Of a DNA stretch of 64,000 nt, positions 28,028-36,777 are shown piece by piece. The stretch is from Chitinophagaceae bacterium (GTDB lineage: Bacteria > Bacteroidota > Bacteroidia > Chitinophagales > Chitinophagaceae), in the NCBI GenBank assembly GCA_017307735.1, contig JAFKGR010000012.1, forward strand, positions 1 through 64,000. The letters are read 5' to 3'. The translations under genes were made by a program, and so were the position numbers. The notes below the pieces were generated by a model. That model did no database searches and had not been told where the DNA came from. It saw only the letters and a list, made by a program, of their open reading frames with translations. Numbering within the stretch: the first letter of the stretch is position 1; every line of letters begins with the position of its first letter.

Positions 28028-29128
28028 TTATTTTTTTATCATGGAAACGATAATCCCTGCTGCATTTTGCGAAGGATCTCCATGGTGCCTGAGCAATTTT
28101 CTTAATTCCTCATAATCCCTGAATATCTGGTCCCTCTTACCGTGTTCTGTCAGGATGAGCCTCAATTCATGCACTATATTTTCAGGCGTAAGATCATGCT
28201 GGATCAATTCTTTCACCACTTCTTTATTCATAATGAGATTTACAATACAGATAAATTTCAGTTTGACAAGCCTTCTGCCAATTTCATAACTCAGGTTTCC
28301 GGTTTTATAGCACACCACTTCGGGGATATTGAAAAGTGCAGTTTCCAGTGTAGCTGTGCCGCTGGTTACAAGAGCTGCTTCGGATTGCATCAGCAAAGTG
28401 TAGGTTCCATCGAATAAATAGATGTTGGGATAATCTTTGAGAAATCCGGCATAGAACTCTGCATCAATGGAAGGGGCTTTGGCAACTAAAAACTCATGGC
28501 CGGGCAATTGTTTTGTTGCCTGAAGCATGATGGGAAGTTTTACTTTGATTTCCTGCTTTCGGCTTCCCGGGAGCAGCGCAATGGTTCCTTTTACTTTTTG
28601 AATGTAGGAATGGTCTTTCTTAAAATTTTCCACAACGGGTACAAGCGGGTGCCCGACATATTCAACTTCATAATTCCATTTATCATAAAATGTTTTTTCG
28701 AAAGGGAATATGACAATCATTTTGTCCACATTCTTTTTTATTGAATGAACACGGTTTTCTTTCCATGCCCAGACCTGGGGTGAAATATAATAGACTGTCC
28801 GGATATTTTGTTTTTTGGCCCATCTGGCTATCCGTAAATTAAATCCGGGATAATCAATTAATACAAGTACATCAGGTTGGAAATTGCGAATATCATTCTT
28901 GCAAAAACGAATATTTTTTAAAATCGTGCGCAGGTTTTTAATGATCTCTATAAAACCCATGAATGCAAGTGAGCTGATGTGCTTAACTATGGTTGCACCA
29001 GCAGCTTCCATCTTATCTCCACCCCAACATCTGATTGAAGCGCTTGTATCCTGCAAATGCAATGCTTTAATCAGATTACTTCCGTGCAAATCTCCGGAAG
29101 CTTCACCGGCAATCAGATAATACTTCAT
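28028..29128 (-). CDS. lpxB: lipid-A-disaccharide synthase
   Basis: 366 aa GT-B glycosyltransferase (family 19), which joins UDP-2,3-diacylglucosamine to lipid X to make the lipid A disaccharide on the inner face of the inner membrane. I use the ATG at 29128 (MKYYLIAGEASGDLHG); the TTG 12 bases upstream is less likely. Family signatures: AGEASGDLHGSNLI, IRCWGGDKM, SLAFMGFIEI, LIDYPGFNLRIA, YYISPQVWAWKENR and LLPGSRKQEI. Completeness shows the organism makes lipid A. The gene is isolated, not with lpxA/D. Confidence 0.95.
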   Translation of the reverse strand: MKYYLIAGEASGDLHGSNLIKALHLQDTSASIRCWGGDKMEAAGATIVKHISSLAFMGFIEIIKNLRTILKNIRFCKNDIRNFQPDVLVLIDYPGFNLRIARWAKKQNIRTVYYISPQVWAWKENRVHSIKKNVDKMIVIFPFEKTFYDKWNYEVEYVGHPLVPVVENFKKDHSYIQKVKGTIALLPGSRKQEIKVKLPIMLQATKQLPGHEFLVAKAPSIDAEFYAGFLKDYPNIYLFDGTYTLLMQSEAALVTSGTATLETALFNIPEVVCYKTGNLSYEIGRRLVKLKFICIVNLIMNKEVVKELIQHDLTPENIVHELRLILTEHGKRDQIFRDYEELRKLLRHHGDPSQNAAGIIVSMIKK

Positions 29129-29213
29129 ATCCTGGTGCAATGTACTTCAATAATTGAAAGGTTTCAGGCAGATAGGCAATGAAAACAACAATGTTTTATA
29201 TGGGAAAAATATT

Positions 29214-29244
29214 TTTGTTTAAACTAAACGATTTAGTATTTTCG
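29214..29244 (+). promoter_or_regulatory. promoter with overlapping palindrome before XRE-S24 gene
   Basis: TTTG (29214-29217) and TATTTTCG (29237-29244) are spaced by 19 bases, close to the Bacteroidota -33/-7 pattern. Between them lies the inverted repeat ACTAAA-CGA-TTTAGT (29223-29237), overlapping the -7 box. A second inverted repeat TTCTAA-AATAA-TTAGAA (29245-29261) follows just before the ATG. These are candidate operators for autoregulation. Confidence 0.5.
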
Positions 29245-29264
29245 TTCTAAAATAATTAGAAACC

Positions 29265-30020
29265 ATGTCACAGGCCGGTAGAAATCTTAAGTATTTACGC
29301 AAGCTGCGTAACTGGACACAGGAAGAATTTGCTTCCAAATTAAAAATCAAAAGATCTTTGATTGGCGCTTATGAAGAAGAACGGGCGGATCCGCGGCTCG
29401 ATGTTATGCAGACGCTAAGCGAAATGTTTAAAGTTTCTCTTGAAGAACTTTTGGTTCAGGATATTGGTGCTACAAAAGGAACGGATTATCTGAGCAAAAG
29501 AAGACAGATGAAACTGATGAGTGCAGATCGGAACCTGATTGCTTTTGTTCCGGTAAAAGCGGCTGCCGGTTATCTTGCTGGTTATGCAGATAGCGAATTC
29601 ATTGATGAGCTTAATACATTTACACTTCCCATGATTAAGGGGGGAAACTGCAGGGCATTTGAAATTATTGGCGATAGCATGTTGCCAACCCCAAGCGGCA
29701 GCGTTATTGTAGGAGAGAAGGTTGAATCTTTGGAAAATCTGAAAAATAACACACCGTGTATTGTAGTTACAAACAGCGAGGGAATAGTTTATAAACGGAT
29801 ATTGAAGAATAACAGAAATCGGACGAAGGTGACATTGATGAGTGATAATCCGGCTTTTCAACCGTATCAGGTATTCAAATCGGATATTCATGAAATGTGG
29901 GAAGCAAAGGCCGTTATTCAAAAAGTGTCAGATCATCAACGGTGGGATGTTGACTCGCTTGTAAACCTTGTAAGTGATTTGCAAAGCCAGGTTTCTTCAA
30001 TTAAGAAAAAATTGAATTGA
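29265..30020 (+). CDS. XRE-type regulator with S24 (LexA-like) domain
   Basis: 251 aa. N-terminal helix-turn-helix (about 5-62: RNLKYLRKLRNWTQEEFASKL) binds DNA. The C-terminal domain (about 95-225) is S24 peptidase-like. The Ser-Lys dyad can be placed as S138 in GDSM and K177 in VYKRI. A candidate self-cleavage bond is A101-G102 in KAAAGYL. This layout matches phage C2-like repressors and Bacteroidota LexA-type regulators, which cleave themselves after DNA damage. No phage genes are nearby. Palindromes in its own promoter suggest autorepression. The regulon is unknown. Confidence 0.87.
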   Translation: MSQAGRNLKYLRKLRNWTQEEFASKLKIKRSLIGAYEEERADPRLDVMQTLSEMFKVSLEELLVQDIGATKGTDYLSKRRQMKLMSADRNLIAFVPVKAAAGYLAGYADSEFIDELNTFTLPMIKGGNCRAFEIIGDSMLPTPSGSVIVGEKVESLENLKNNTPCIVVTNSEGIVYKRILKNNRNRTKVTLMSDNPAFQPYQVFKSDIHEMWEAKAVIQKVSDHQRWDVDSLVNLVSDLQSQVSSIKKKLN

Positions 30021-30095
30021 TTCATTTTTTCAGGGTTTAATAACAGGCTATATTTACATACTTACACATTTCTCAACAAATAAAAAACTCAGGTT

Positions 30096-30518
30096 ATGAT
30101 TAAAATGCAAGTTATCGGGCGGCTCGGAAAAGATTGTGTTCAAAATGAAGTGAACGGAAAGAATGTGATCAATTTCAGCGTAGCCCATACGGAAAAATTT
30201 AAAGACAGTGCCGGCAATCTGCAGGACAAAACCATTTGGGTAGAATGTGCATACTGGACAGATCGTACCGGTATCGCGCCTTATCTTACCAAAGGGCAAC
30301 AGGTTTATGTTGATGGTTCTCCGGATGTAACTGCCTACAAAAAAAATGATGGTGAACCCGGGGCCTCATTGCGATTGCGGGTAAAGGAAGTTCAACTGCT
30401 TGGCAGCAAAGGAGACAATGCAGCTCCCAATAGCTCTGCTCCTGCTGCAACAGATTTTAGTAAGACGCCGGCCAGTCCCGTAGAACACGAATCGGGAGCT
30501 GATGATTTACCTTTTTAA
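30096..30518 (+). CDS. ssb: single-stranded DNA-binding protein
   Basis: 140 aa. OB-fold (about 1-105): MIKMQVIGRLGKDCVQN at the start, INFSVAHTEKF, IWVECAYW, LTKGQQVYVDGSPDV. A flexible linker (Ser/Ala/Pro) leads to the acidic C-terminal tip GADDLPF that binds partner proteins in replication and repair. Length is shorter than E. coli SSB but usual here. Follows the XRE-S24 gene by 75 bp and ends at a terminator, so it may be a single-gene unit. Confidence 0.95.
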   Translation: MIKMQVIGRLGKDCVQNEVNGKNVINFSVAHTEKFKDSAGNLQDKTIWVECAYWTDRTGIAPYLTKGQQVYVDGSPDVTAYKKNDGEPGASLRLRVKEVQLLGSKGDNAAPNSSAPAATDFSKTPASPVEHESGADDLPF

Positions 30519-30545
30519 GAGCATTGGTGGGTTGGTTGAATCCAG

Positions 30546-30576
30546 AACCGGCTTCCTTTTGGCAGCCGGTTTTTTT
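30546..30576 (+). terminator. rho-independent terminator after ssb
   Basis: AACCGGCT (30546-30553) pairs with AGCCGGTT (30564-30571), followed by T. Confidence 0.9.
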
Positions 30577-30701
30577 AACTATTGTTATCTTAAAAAACAG
30601 CAAAGAAATAAGATTGGCATTTGTCGGGCACTGCTTTTGAAGGTACGTTTTCAGTGAATCAATTAATTCACTGATGATCGTGAATAAAAAACAGGTAACT
30701 T

Positions 30702-31334
30702 ATGAAAACGATTCAATCTGCAATGGTGCTCGGACTTGTGGTTCTGTTCAGTCTGGGATGTAAAAAAGAACCGATCAATAATTTGTCGGAAGAAGAAAGC
30801 AGGATTTATATAACGGACCATGATTCTACAATCAATTTTAGCAATTTTCACACTTTCAACGTTTCGGATTCAGTGGCGGTGATCCAGAATGGTGGTGAAT
30901 TCCATCGGTTGAATGCCACGGATTCCGCTTATGTCGATGCTGTAAAAAATTTGATGCAATCCATGGGATATGTTTACGTGGCAAAAGATCAGAATCCTGA
31001 TCTCGGAATCACTGTAAACAGAATTCTTTCTACATCAACAGGAGTTATTAGCTATGGCAGCTACTGGGATTATTATGCATCTTATTGGGATCCGTTTTAT
31101 TGGGGTTTTCCCGGTTATGGATATGGAATGCCTTATGGATATGCAGTCTATCAGATTACAGAGGGCGCGGTCAGTGTGGACATGGTGGATTTGAAGGATG
31201 CCGGTAATTCGGGTAAACTTAATATTATCTGGACCGGACTTATCCGTGGGTCCGGGATATATAATCCGGACGTGGCACAGAGCCAGGTAAAGGCTTTGTT
31301 TGATCAATCATCCTATTTAAACAAGTCACTTTAA
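30702..31334 (+). CDS. DUF4136 domain lipoprotein
   Basis: 210 aa with a lipoprotein signal and lipobox LFSLGC (Cys20). DUF4136 domain of Bacteroidota envelope proteins: YITDHDSTINFSNFHTFNVSD near the N-terminus, then a Tyr/Trp/Gly-rich stretch around residues 108-145 (YYASYWDPFYWGFPGYGYG). Function unknown. It is followed by an outer-membrane barrel protein (12 bp), so the pair is one unit ending at a hairpin (31987-32024). Confidence 0.85.
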   Translation: MKTIQSAMVLGLVVLFSLGCKKEPINNLSEEESRIYITDHDSTINFSNFHTFNVSDSVAVIQNGGEFHRLNATDSAYVDAVKNLMQSMGYVYVAKDQNPDLGITVNRILSTSTGVISYGSYWDYYASYWDPFYWGFPGYGYGMPYGYAVYQITEGAVSVDMVDLKDAGNSGKLNIIWTGLIRGSGIYNPDVAQSQVKALFDQSSYLNKSL

Positions 31335-31346
31335 AATGAAAGCACT

Positions 31347-31967
31347 ATGAAACTCAGATATATCATAATGAGCATGGTTCTGGCATTTTTGGGCTTCAAT
31401 GCCAATGCCCAGGATAATCGGCTCTCTTTGAATCTGAACTATAACTATAGTTTTCCATTGAATAGTTTTCGTTCAGATATCGTAAGCAAAAGCTCCCCGA
31501 GAGGTTTTACCGGAAACCTTATGTATGCCATCAGTCCGAAATTTTCTATCGGATTTGCAACCGGTTACCAGGATTTTTATCAGAAATATGACAGGCAGAT
31601 TTATAATTTAGGTAAAGGACAACAGGTATCTGCTGTTTTATCGAATTCACTGGAACAGGTACCATTTATGGCACGGGCAGAATATTATCCTTTCGGAAAT
31701 GCCACTGCTTTCCGGCCCTATGTTACTTTGGGCGCAGGTGGAAATTTTATCAACTATGAACAATATCTTGGCGAATTTGGAAGTTCAAATTCCAGTGTCG
31801 GATTTCGTGGGATGGCAGGTGTTGGAGTGAAGGTTCCGCTTGGCATTATGCAGAATTGGGGTATCGATGTGGGAGGTTCTTATGATTTTGCACCTTACCA
31901 CAAATTTGGAATGGAAAATTTGAATACTGCCAATGTACATGCAGGGCTTTATTTGTCCTTTCAATAG
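31347..31967 (+). CDS. outer-membrane beta-barrel protein
   Basis: 206 aa with signal peptide ending ANAQ (about 1-21). Alternating hydrophobic/aromatic strands, for example LSLNLNYNYSFPLNSF, and a C-terminal aromatic strand HAGLYLSFQ ending in Phe-Gln, typical of small 8-strand barrels (OmpW/OprF-like or PorT-like). No enzymatic motif. Co-transcribed with the DUF4136 lipoprotein (12 bp gap). Role in outer-membrane structure is inferred. Confidence 0.82.
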   Translation: MKLRYIIMSMVLAFLGFNANAQDNRLSLNLNYNYSFPLNSFRSDIVSKSSPRGFTGNLMYAISPKFSIGFATGYQDFYQKYDRQIYNLGKGQQVSAVLSNSLEQVPFMARAEYYPFGNATAFRPYVTLGAGGNFINYEQYLGEFGSSNSSVGFRGMAGVGVKVPLGIMQNWGIDVGGSYDFAPYHKFGMENLNTANVHAGLYLSFQ

Positions 31968-31986
31968 CAGGATGTTTATATAAATG

Positions 31987-32024
31987 AAATCCGTACTGAA
32001 TTAAAAAAAGTGCGGATTTTTTTT
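31987..32024 (+). terminator. rho-independent terminator
   Basis: AAATCCGTAC (31987-31996) pairs with GTGCGGATTT (32010-32019; one G-T pair), followed by a T-run. Confidence 0.85.
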
Positions 32025-32110
32025 AATTGTTTTTCTGATTCTTCGTGTAATCATTATTGTTAGATACAATTCCTGGCTATTAATTCTATTAAGAATTTTT
32101 TTATCCAACG

Positions 32111-32118
32111 TAACTTTG
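32111..32118 (+). promoter_or_regulatory. -7 box four bases before the DUF983 ATG
   Basis: TAACTTTG fits TAnnTTTG and ends four bases before the ATG at 32123. The spacing is identical to that at 8509 and 54205 and suggests a leaderless mRNA. A TTG at the ideal distance is absent. Confidence 0.5.
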
Positions 32119-32122
32119 CAAA

Positions 32123-32560
32123 ATGGATGCTGAGTCAAAACCAAGGCCGGGTTATTTGTGGAGCATGTTTCATTTGAAGTGTCCCAGGTGCAGAAGGGGG
32201 GATTTGTTTCTACATGCCAATCCTTACAGAAAAATAAGCACGGATTATGTTTTGGGTATGTACAAAGAATGCCCTGTTTGTCATCAACGATTTTACCTGG
32301 AGCCGGGATTTTGGTTCGGGACAACCTATGTGAGTTATGCAATCACCGTGGTATTTTCAGGATTCACCTTTTTACTTTGGTGGTTAATCTTAGGATTCTC
32401 GCTTACTGACAACCGACTTACTTACTGGCTTATTGCAAATGGAATTTTAATAATTGTACTTCTCCCGGTTTTTATGCGGCTCAGCCGATGGATATTTTTA
32501 AATCTTTTTGTCCGGTACAACGAAAATTATGACAAGGAAGAAGGGGTAAAATTTGGGTAA
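32123..32560 (+). CDS. DUF983 membrane protein
   Basis: 145 aa. Zinc-ribbon-like cysteines C20/C23 (KCPRC) and C50/C53 (ECPVC) at the N-terminus, then two TM helices (about 70-95, 105-125) and a charged tail. DUF983 is widespread in Proteobacteria and Bacteroidota, where it is sometimes linked to cytochrome oxidase assembly, but its function is not settled. Single-gene unit with its own -7 box. Confidence 0.87.
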   Translation: MDAESKPRPGYLWSMFHLKCPRCRRGDLFLHANPYRKISTDYVLGMYKECPVCHQRFYLEPGFWFGTTYVSYAITVVFSGFTFLLWWLILGFSLTDNRLTYWLIANGILIIVLLPVFMRLSRWIFLNLFVRYNENYDKEEGVKFG

Positions 32561-32698
32561 GTTCAAAAGGAAATGAAATTAACAGATTCGTCGTCCATAG
32601 CAAGTTTACGGAGAATGGGTTCACTTTTGAGTTTCGACTTGGATTCTCATTTTCACTCAATACTCAATTGTATCAAGTAGAAAAATTCCTCATTTGGT

Positions 32699-33856
32699 TT
32701 ATGTCGTTTCTTCTTTTGCAAGGTTTACGATTACATTCACCATCTCTTTCCAGCTGTATTTTTTCTTTTCTTCGCGGAGCCCCATAAGAAAATTTTCTTT
32801 TCCTATTCTGAAATATTCCGTGATTGCATCAGCAATGTGTTGAGGATCTGGTTGTGTAACCAATCCCACTTTTTTATCGGGTACCATAGAAGGCAATCCG
32901 CCGACATTAGTAACAATCATCGGGATTTCAAAATGGTAGGCGAGGGGAGTGACTCCGCTTTGTGTGGCATCGCGGTAGGGCTGAACAATACAATCTGCTG
33001 CACATAAATAAAATTTTACCTGCGGGTCCGAAATAAATTGTGTGTGCACAATGAGATGTTTTTCAAGAACGGAATCGTTTAATAATTCTTCATAGTGTTT
33101 CGGATCTTCATAAAATTCTCCGGCAATCAACAGTTTCAAATCGTTGTTTGCATTATTCCTTACCAGGATTTTCATGGCCTTGAGGAGAAGATCAAGCCCC
33201 TTGTATTTTCTGATAAACCCAAAAAATAAAAGAAGTCTTGACTGATTATCTATCTGTAATGTTTTGCGCGCCTCCTCTTTTGAAATCTTTTCTCCAAAAT
33301 TATCATACAAAGGATGTAAAACATACTTTGCAGGTTTTCGTATATTCATAGTTGTTAGCTGATCCAAAACCTCTTTGCTCATTGTGATAAATCCATCAAC
33401 AGGCCTGACGAAATATTTGGTAAACATCACATCTCCCGGTCGTTTTTCGTGAGGAATAATATTGTCGGCTATACAAATGATTTTTGTGAAATGATTTTTC
33501 TTAACCCGTCTCAAAATGGTTCCGAAACACGGACCCATAAACGGCAGCCAGTATCTGACTACAATAATATCGGGCCTGATTTTTTTTAATTCATTTCCAA
33601 CCAAAATCCAATTAAGCGGATTTACAGAATTAATTCTTATCCGGATATTAATGTCTTCGGGTACAGGTTCCGTTGAAAATTGCGTTGTTCCGGGAAATAA
33701 AAATCCGGGATATTGGTAAGAGAAAGTGTAAATGGTTGTTTTGAATCCCTGATGGATAAATTCCCTGGCAAGCCGTTCATCGTAGGATGCAAGGCCGCCT
33801 CTCAGCGGATGTGCAGGGCCAATGATAACAACATGCCGTGGATAGTCTTCATTCAT
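32699..33856 (-). CDS. GT4 family glycosyltransferase
   Basis: 385 aa GT-B fold. The N-terminal Rossmann half starts VVIIGPAHPLRGGLASYDERLA, and the C-terminal half contains LLLFFGFIRKYKGLDLLLKAM and YRDATQSGVTPLAYHFEIPMIVTNVGGLPSM, the GT4 E-x7-E-like region (here with Q and S in place of the first Glu). It overlaps the GT2 gene's stop by one base, so translation is coupled. Probably transfers a sugar to a lipid- or polyprenyl-linked acceptor made by that GT2. Donor and acceptor unknown. Confidence 0.88.
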   Translation of the reverse strand: MNEDYPRHVVIIGPAHPLRGGLASYDERLAREFIHQGFKTTIYTFSYQYPGFLFPGTTQFSTEPVPEDINIRIRINSVNPLNWILVGNELKKIRPDIIVVRYWLPFMGPCFGTILRRVKKNHFTKIICIADNIIPHEKRPGDVMFTKYFVRPVDGFITMSKEVLDQLTTMNIRKPAKYVLHPLYDNFGEKISKEEARKTLQIDNQSRLLLFFGFIRKYKGLDLLLKAMKILVRNNANNDLKLLIAGEFYEDPKHYEELLNDSVLEKHLIVHTQFISDPQVKFYLCAADCIVQPYRDATQSGVTPLAYHFEIPMIVTNVGGLPSMVPDKKVGLVTQPDPQHIADAITEYFRIGKENFLMGLREEKKKYSWKEMVNVIVNLAKEETT

Positions 33857-34794
33857 TACTGAATTTTGTCTTCAATGAGATAAAAATTTCTTCCGCTTGA
33901 ATTTCGTGTGATTAATTCACCGATAAACCCTGCTAAAAAAAGTTGGGTTCCGATTACCATCAGCATGAGCGCCACAAAAAACAAAGGGCGTTGGGTGAGG
34001 CCGGTTACATCAAAGAAGAATTTTGAAATAGAAAGATAGATGAAGATTATGAAACCAATCAAAAAGCAAAGTGTGCCCCAAAGCCCGAAGAAGTGCATTG
34101 GGTTTTTCCGGAATTTTCCCACAAATACAATGGATGCCAAATCGAGAAATCCGTTGATAAAGCGGTCCCATCCGAATTTTGTAACGCCATATTTTCTCTT
34201 TCTGTGTTCAACAACTTTTTCACCGAATTTTTTAAAACCACTCCATTTTGCAATCAGTGGAATGTAGCGATGCATTTCGCCATAAACTTCAATGCTCTTG
34301 ACAACTTTCTTTTTGTAAGCTTTCAATCCACAATTGAAATCGTGCAGATAAATACCGCTTACTTTTCTTGTGGCTGCATTAAAAAATTTTGAAGGAAGAT
34401 TCTTTGTCAGCTTATTATCGTATCGTTTTTTCTTCCATCCACTTACAATATCATAATCATCCGCAAGAACCATTCTCCGCAATTCAGGAATTTCGTCAGG
34501 GCTGTCCTGCAGATCAGCATCCATGGTGATTACAACATCTCCCTGAGCCGCCTTGAATCCTTCATTCAGCGCTGCACTTTTGCCGTAGTTCCTCTGAAAC
34601 TTTATTCCTTTCACAGAAGAATTATTCTGATGTAATTGTTGAATTACATCCCATGAATTATCTGTACTCCCATCGTCGATGATGATGATCTCGTAAGAAT
34701 AATTATTTTCTGACATTACCCGCCTGATCCATTCCTCCAGTTCGGGAAGGGATTCAGATTCATTCAGCGAGGGAACAATGACAGAAATGTCCAT
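33856..34794 (-). CDS. GT2 family glycosyltransferase (DPM1/GtrB-like)
   Basis: 312 aa. GT-A domain (about 1-225): DISVIVPSLNESESLPELEE, IIDDGSTDNSW, the DxD motif in MDADLQD, and GLKAYKK. Two C-terminal TM helices (about 232-256, 266-295) anchor it in the inner membrane. Homologues transfer glucose or mannose from a nucleotide to a polyprenyl phosphate. Its stop overlaps the GT4 start by one base, and its start adjoins the DUF4199 stop with no gap, so it lies in a four-gene operon. Confidence 0.92.
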   Translation of the reverse strand: MDISVIVPSLNESESLPELEEWIRRVMSENNYSYEIIIIDDGSTDNSWDVIQQLHQNNSSVKGIKFQRNYGKSAALNEGFKAAQGDVVITMDADLQDSPDEIPELRRMVLADDYDIVSGWKKKRYDNKLTKNLPSKFFNAATRKVSGIYLHDFNCGLKAYKKKVVKSIEVYGEMHRYIPLIAKWSGFKKFGEKVVEHRKRKYGVTKFGWDRFINGFLDLASIVFVGKFRKNPMHFFGLWGTLCFLIGFIIFIYLSISKFFFDVTGLTQRPLFFVALMLMVIGTQLFLAGFIGELITRNSSGRNFYLIEDKIQ

Positions 34795-35322
34795 TTATCC
34801 GATTGTTTTAATATCGTCCTCAAATATAGGCCTTGGGTTTTTTCTGGTAACTCCTGCCCCAATCAATGCAGCAATCGTACCAAAGAAAATAAATGAAAGC
34901 ATTGTACCGGAGACCATAAAAAGCATGAAATGTTTTTTGAAGAATTCAAATCCCATTTTTGCCTGTTCTTCGTTTGCATTCGGATTGCTTTGCATCTTTT
35001 CCATGGATTTCTCCAGAAGTTTGTTTTTGAAGTCAGGAAATGCAGATATCTCAATGACGGTAAAAATAATCATCACCACAGTCACAATGGCAACGATGGC
35101 AAAACCATGTGAGAAATATTTACCAAAAGTTGCATTGTAGTTGATCTGTTTTCCGAAATACCAGATACCCCAGATAACGCCACCCAGGTAAACGACATAA
35201 CCCAAATATTGATAAACACCTGACAAATCGAGATTCATAAATAAAGCAACAAGAGAAAGTATAATCAAAATCAGGGAAATGATGATGGCCTTTGTGAGAG
35301 ATGATGCAGGTTTTGGTTCCAT
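34795..35322 (-). CDS. DUF4199 membrane protein
   Basis: 175 aa from the ATG at 35322. The longer frame would overlap the upstream gene and has a non-membrane N-terminus, so it is rejected. Four TM helices (about 10-30, 38-58, 75-95, 135-160). DUF4199 is Bacteroidota-specific and of unknown function; it is often placed between a dihydroorotase-like gene and a dolichol-phosphate-type GT2, as here. Gaps are 5 bp upstream and 0 bp downstream, so co-translation is likely. Confidence 0.87.
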   Translation of the reverse strand: MEPKPASSLTKAIIISLILIILSLVALFMNLDLSGVYQYLGYVVYLGGVIWGIWYFGKQINYNATFGKYFSHGFAIVAIVTVVMIIFTVIEISAFPDFKNKLLEKSMEKMQSNPNANEEQAKMGFEFFKKHFMLFMVSGTMLSFIFFGTIAALIGAGVTRKNPRPIFEDDIKTIG

Positions 35323-35327
35323 AATAT

Positions 35328-36599
35328 TTAATTTTTGTGGATGAATGACAAAAATATATGGTCTTTGTTGATTGTACCAAATACTTTTCCGGTTAAAGGT
35401 ATTCCCAGAAATGCGTTGTTGGTACATTGGCTTGATAAATCTTTTTCTGAATAGGTATAAGGTTCATCCGGATTGAATAATGTGAGTACAGCCTCAGTAT
35501 TTTCTTTTAATCCGTAATATGGCAGATTGAAGACTTTGCGGATGTTTTCAGTTTGCATTTTTACAAAAAGATCAGGGGGAATACCGCAATTCCTGATGGC
35601 TGAAAAAACAGTTTCCAGTGTTTCCATTCCGTTTTTTGCTTTTTCAAATTCACATACCTTGTTGTCGTAATCCTGTGGATTGTGGTGGGAAGCGATAAAG
35701 TCAACCGTACCATCCAAAACAGCTTCTCTGAGAGCATCACGGTCTGATGGGGTCCTCAGAGGCGGATTCACTTTGAGCATAGTATTATAGTCTGTCAGGT
35801 TTTCATCGCTGAAAAAAAGATGATACGGAGTGACAGAGCAGGTTACCGGCAACCCTTCCTTCTTTGCTTTTTTTATCAGCTCAATACTTTTTCGTGTAGA
35901 TATACCTGTGAAGTGGATTTTTGATTTGGTATATTTTACAAGTTCGATATCCCGGGCTACCATCAATTCCTCTGCAATAGCAGGTTTGCCGAGCATTCCC
36001 ATTCTGGTAGATACAACACCTTCATTGATTAATCCATACCTGCCAATGCTTTTATCGTCAGGAAGCTGGATGAACGTGCCGTCAAATGCCAAAGTATATT
36101 CCAAAGCTTTTTGTAAAATCCCTGCTGATTGTATCGGCAGAAACCCGTCTGAGAAAGCGGCGGCCCCTGCATCGCGCATATCATAAATTTCAGCCAATGA
36201 TTTTCCTTCCAGGTTTTGGGTAGCTGCTCCGATCGGGTGAACCGTTACCGGGGTCGGAATTGCTTTTGTAATGAGATAATCAATCTGACTTTTATTTTGG
36301 ACTACTGGTGCAGTGTTGGGGACAATCATTACATCAGTATAACCTCCGGTAGCCGCGGCATTGGCTCCGGTTTCAATTGTTTCTTTATACTCTTCACCAG
36401 GATCACAAAAGTTTGCGAAACAATCCATCCATCCATAAGAAACATGCAGTCCTTCCAGCTGAATCATTTCTGTGTTTTCGGGTGACAGGTTGTGTCCGAT
36501 CTCTTTGATCAAACCATCTTCAATAAATAAATCAGTTTTTTTTCCGTGTAAGGGATGTTCCGGAGAAACAAGAGTGGCGTTCTTAATTAAAATCCTCAT
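35328..36599 (-). CDS. pyrC: dihydroorotase homologue with metal site lost (PyrC'-like)
   Basis: 423 aa, full-length type I dihydroorotase fold: AATGGYTDVMIVPNTAPV, VTPYHLFFSDENL and the substrate-pocket VNPPLR (278-282). Yet the zinc-ligand positions I can place are changed: HxH is F61/N63 (DCFANFCDPG), the HCED histidine is Q178, the HxST histidine is replaced (TGIST, 231-235), and the DHAPH Asp is His305 (ASHHNPQ). It is therefore probably inactive and resembles PyrC', which stabilises aspartate transcarbamoylase in some bacteria. pyrB is at 51.7 kb. Heads a tight operon (DUF4199, GT2, GT4); TACCTTTG box upstream (36623-36630, minus). Confidence 0.88.
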   Translation of the reverse strand: MRILIKNATLVSPEHPLHGKKTDLFIEDGLIKEIGHNLSPENTEMIQLEGLHVSYGWMDCFANFCDPGEEYKETIETGANAAATGGYTDVMIVPNTAPVVQNKSQIDYLITKAIPTPVTVHPIGAATQNLEGKSLAEIYDMRDAGAAAFSDGFLPIQSAGILQKALEYTLAFDGTFIQLPDDKSIGRYGLINEGVVSTRMGMLGKPAIAEELMVARDIELVKYTKSKIHFTGISTRKSIELIKKAKKEGLPVTCSVTPYHLFFSDENLTDYNTMLKVNPPLRTPSDRDALREAVLDGTVDFIASHHNPQDYDNKVCEFEKAKNGMETLETVFSAIRNCGIPPDLFVKMQTENIRKVFNLPYYGLKENTEAVLTLFNPDEPYTYSEKDLSSQCTNNAFLGIPLTGKVFGTINKDHIFLSFIHKN

Positions 36600-36777
36600 G
36601 CAGATATGGGATATTTTTCGGGCAAAGGTAAAAGGAATTCTGTTGAGTGTGGATTTGAAAATTTAATTAAGAGGTTGGGAATAGTCCTTATTATTTTTTC
36701 ATGACCCCAAATATTATTTCCGGTCTCTGTCAATTCAAAAGTTTACAGTTTGTAAAAAGTGAAAACATCTTTCATTT

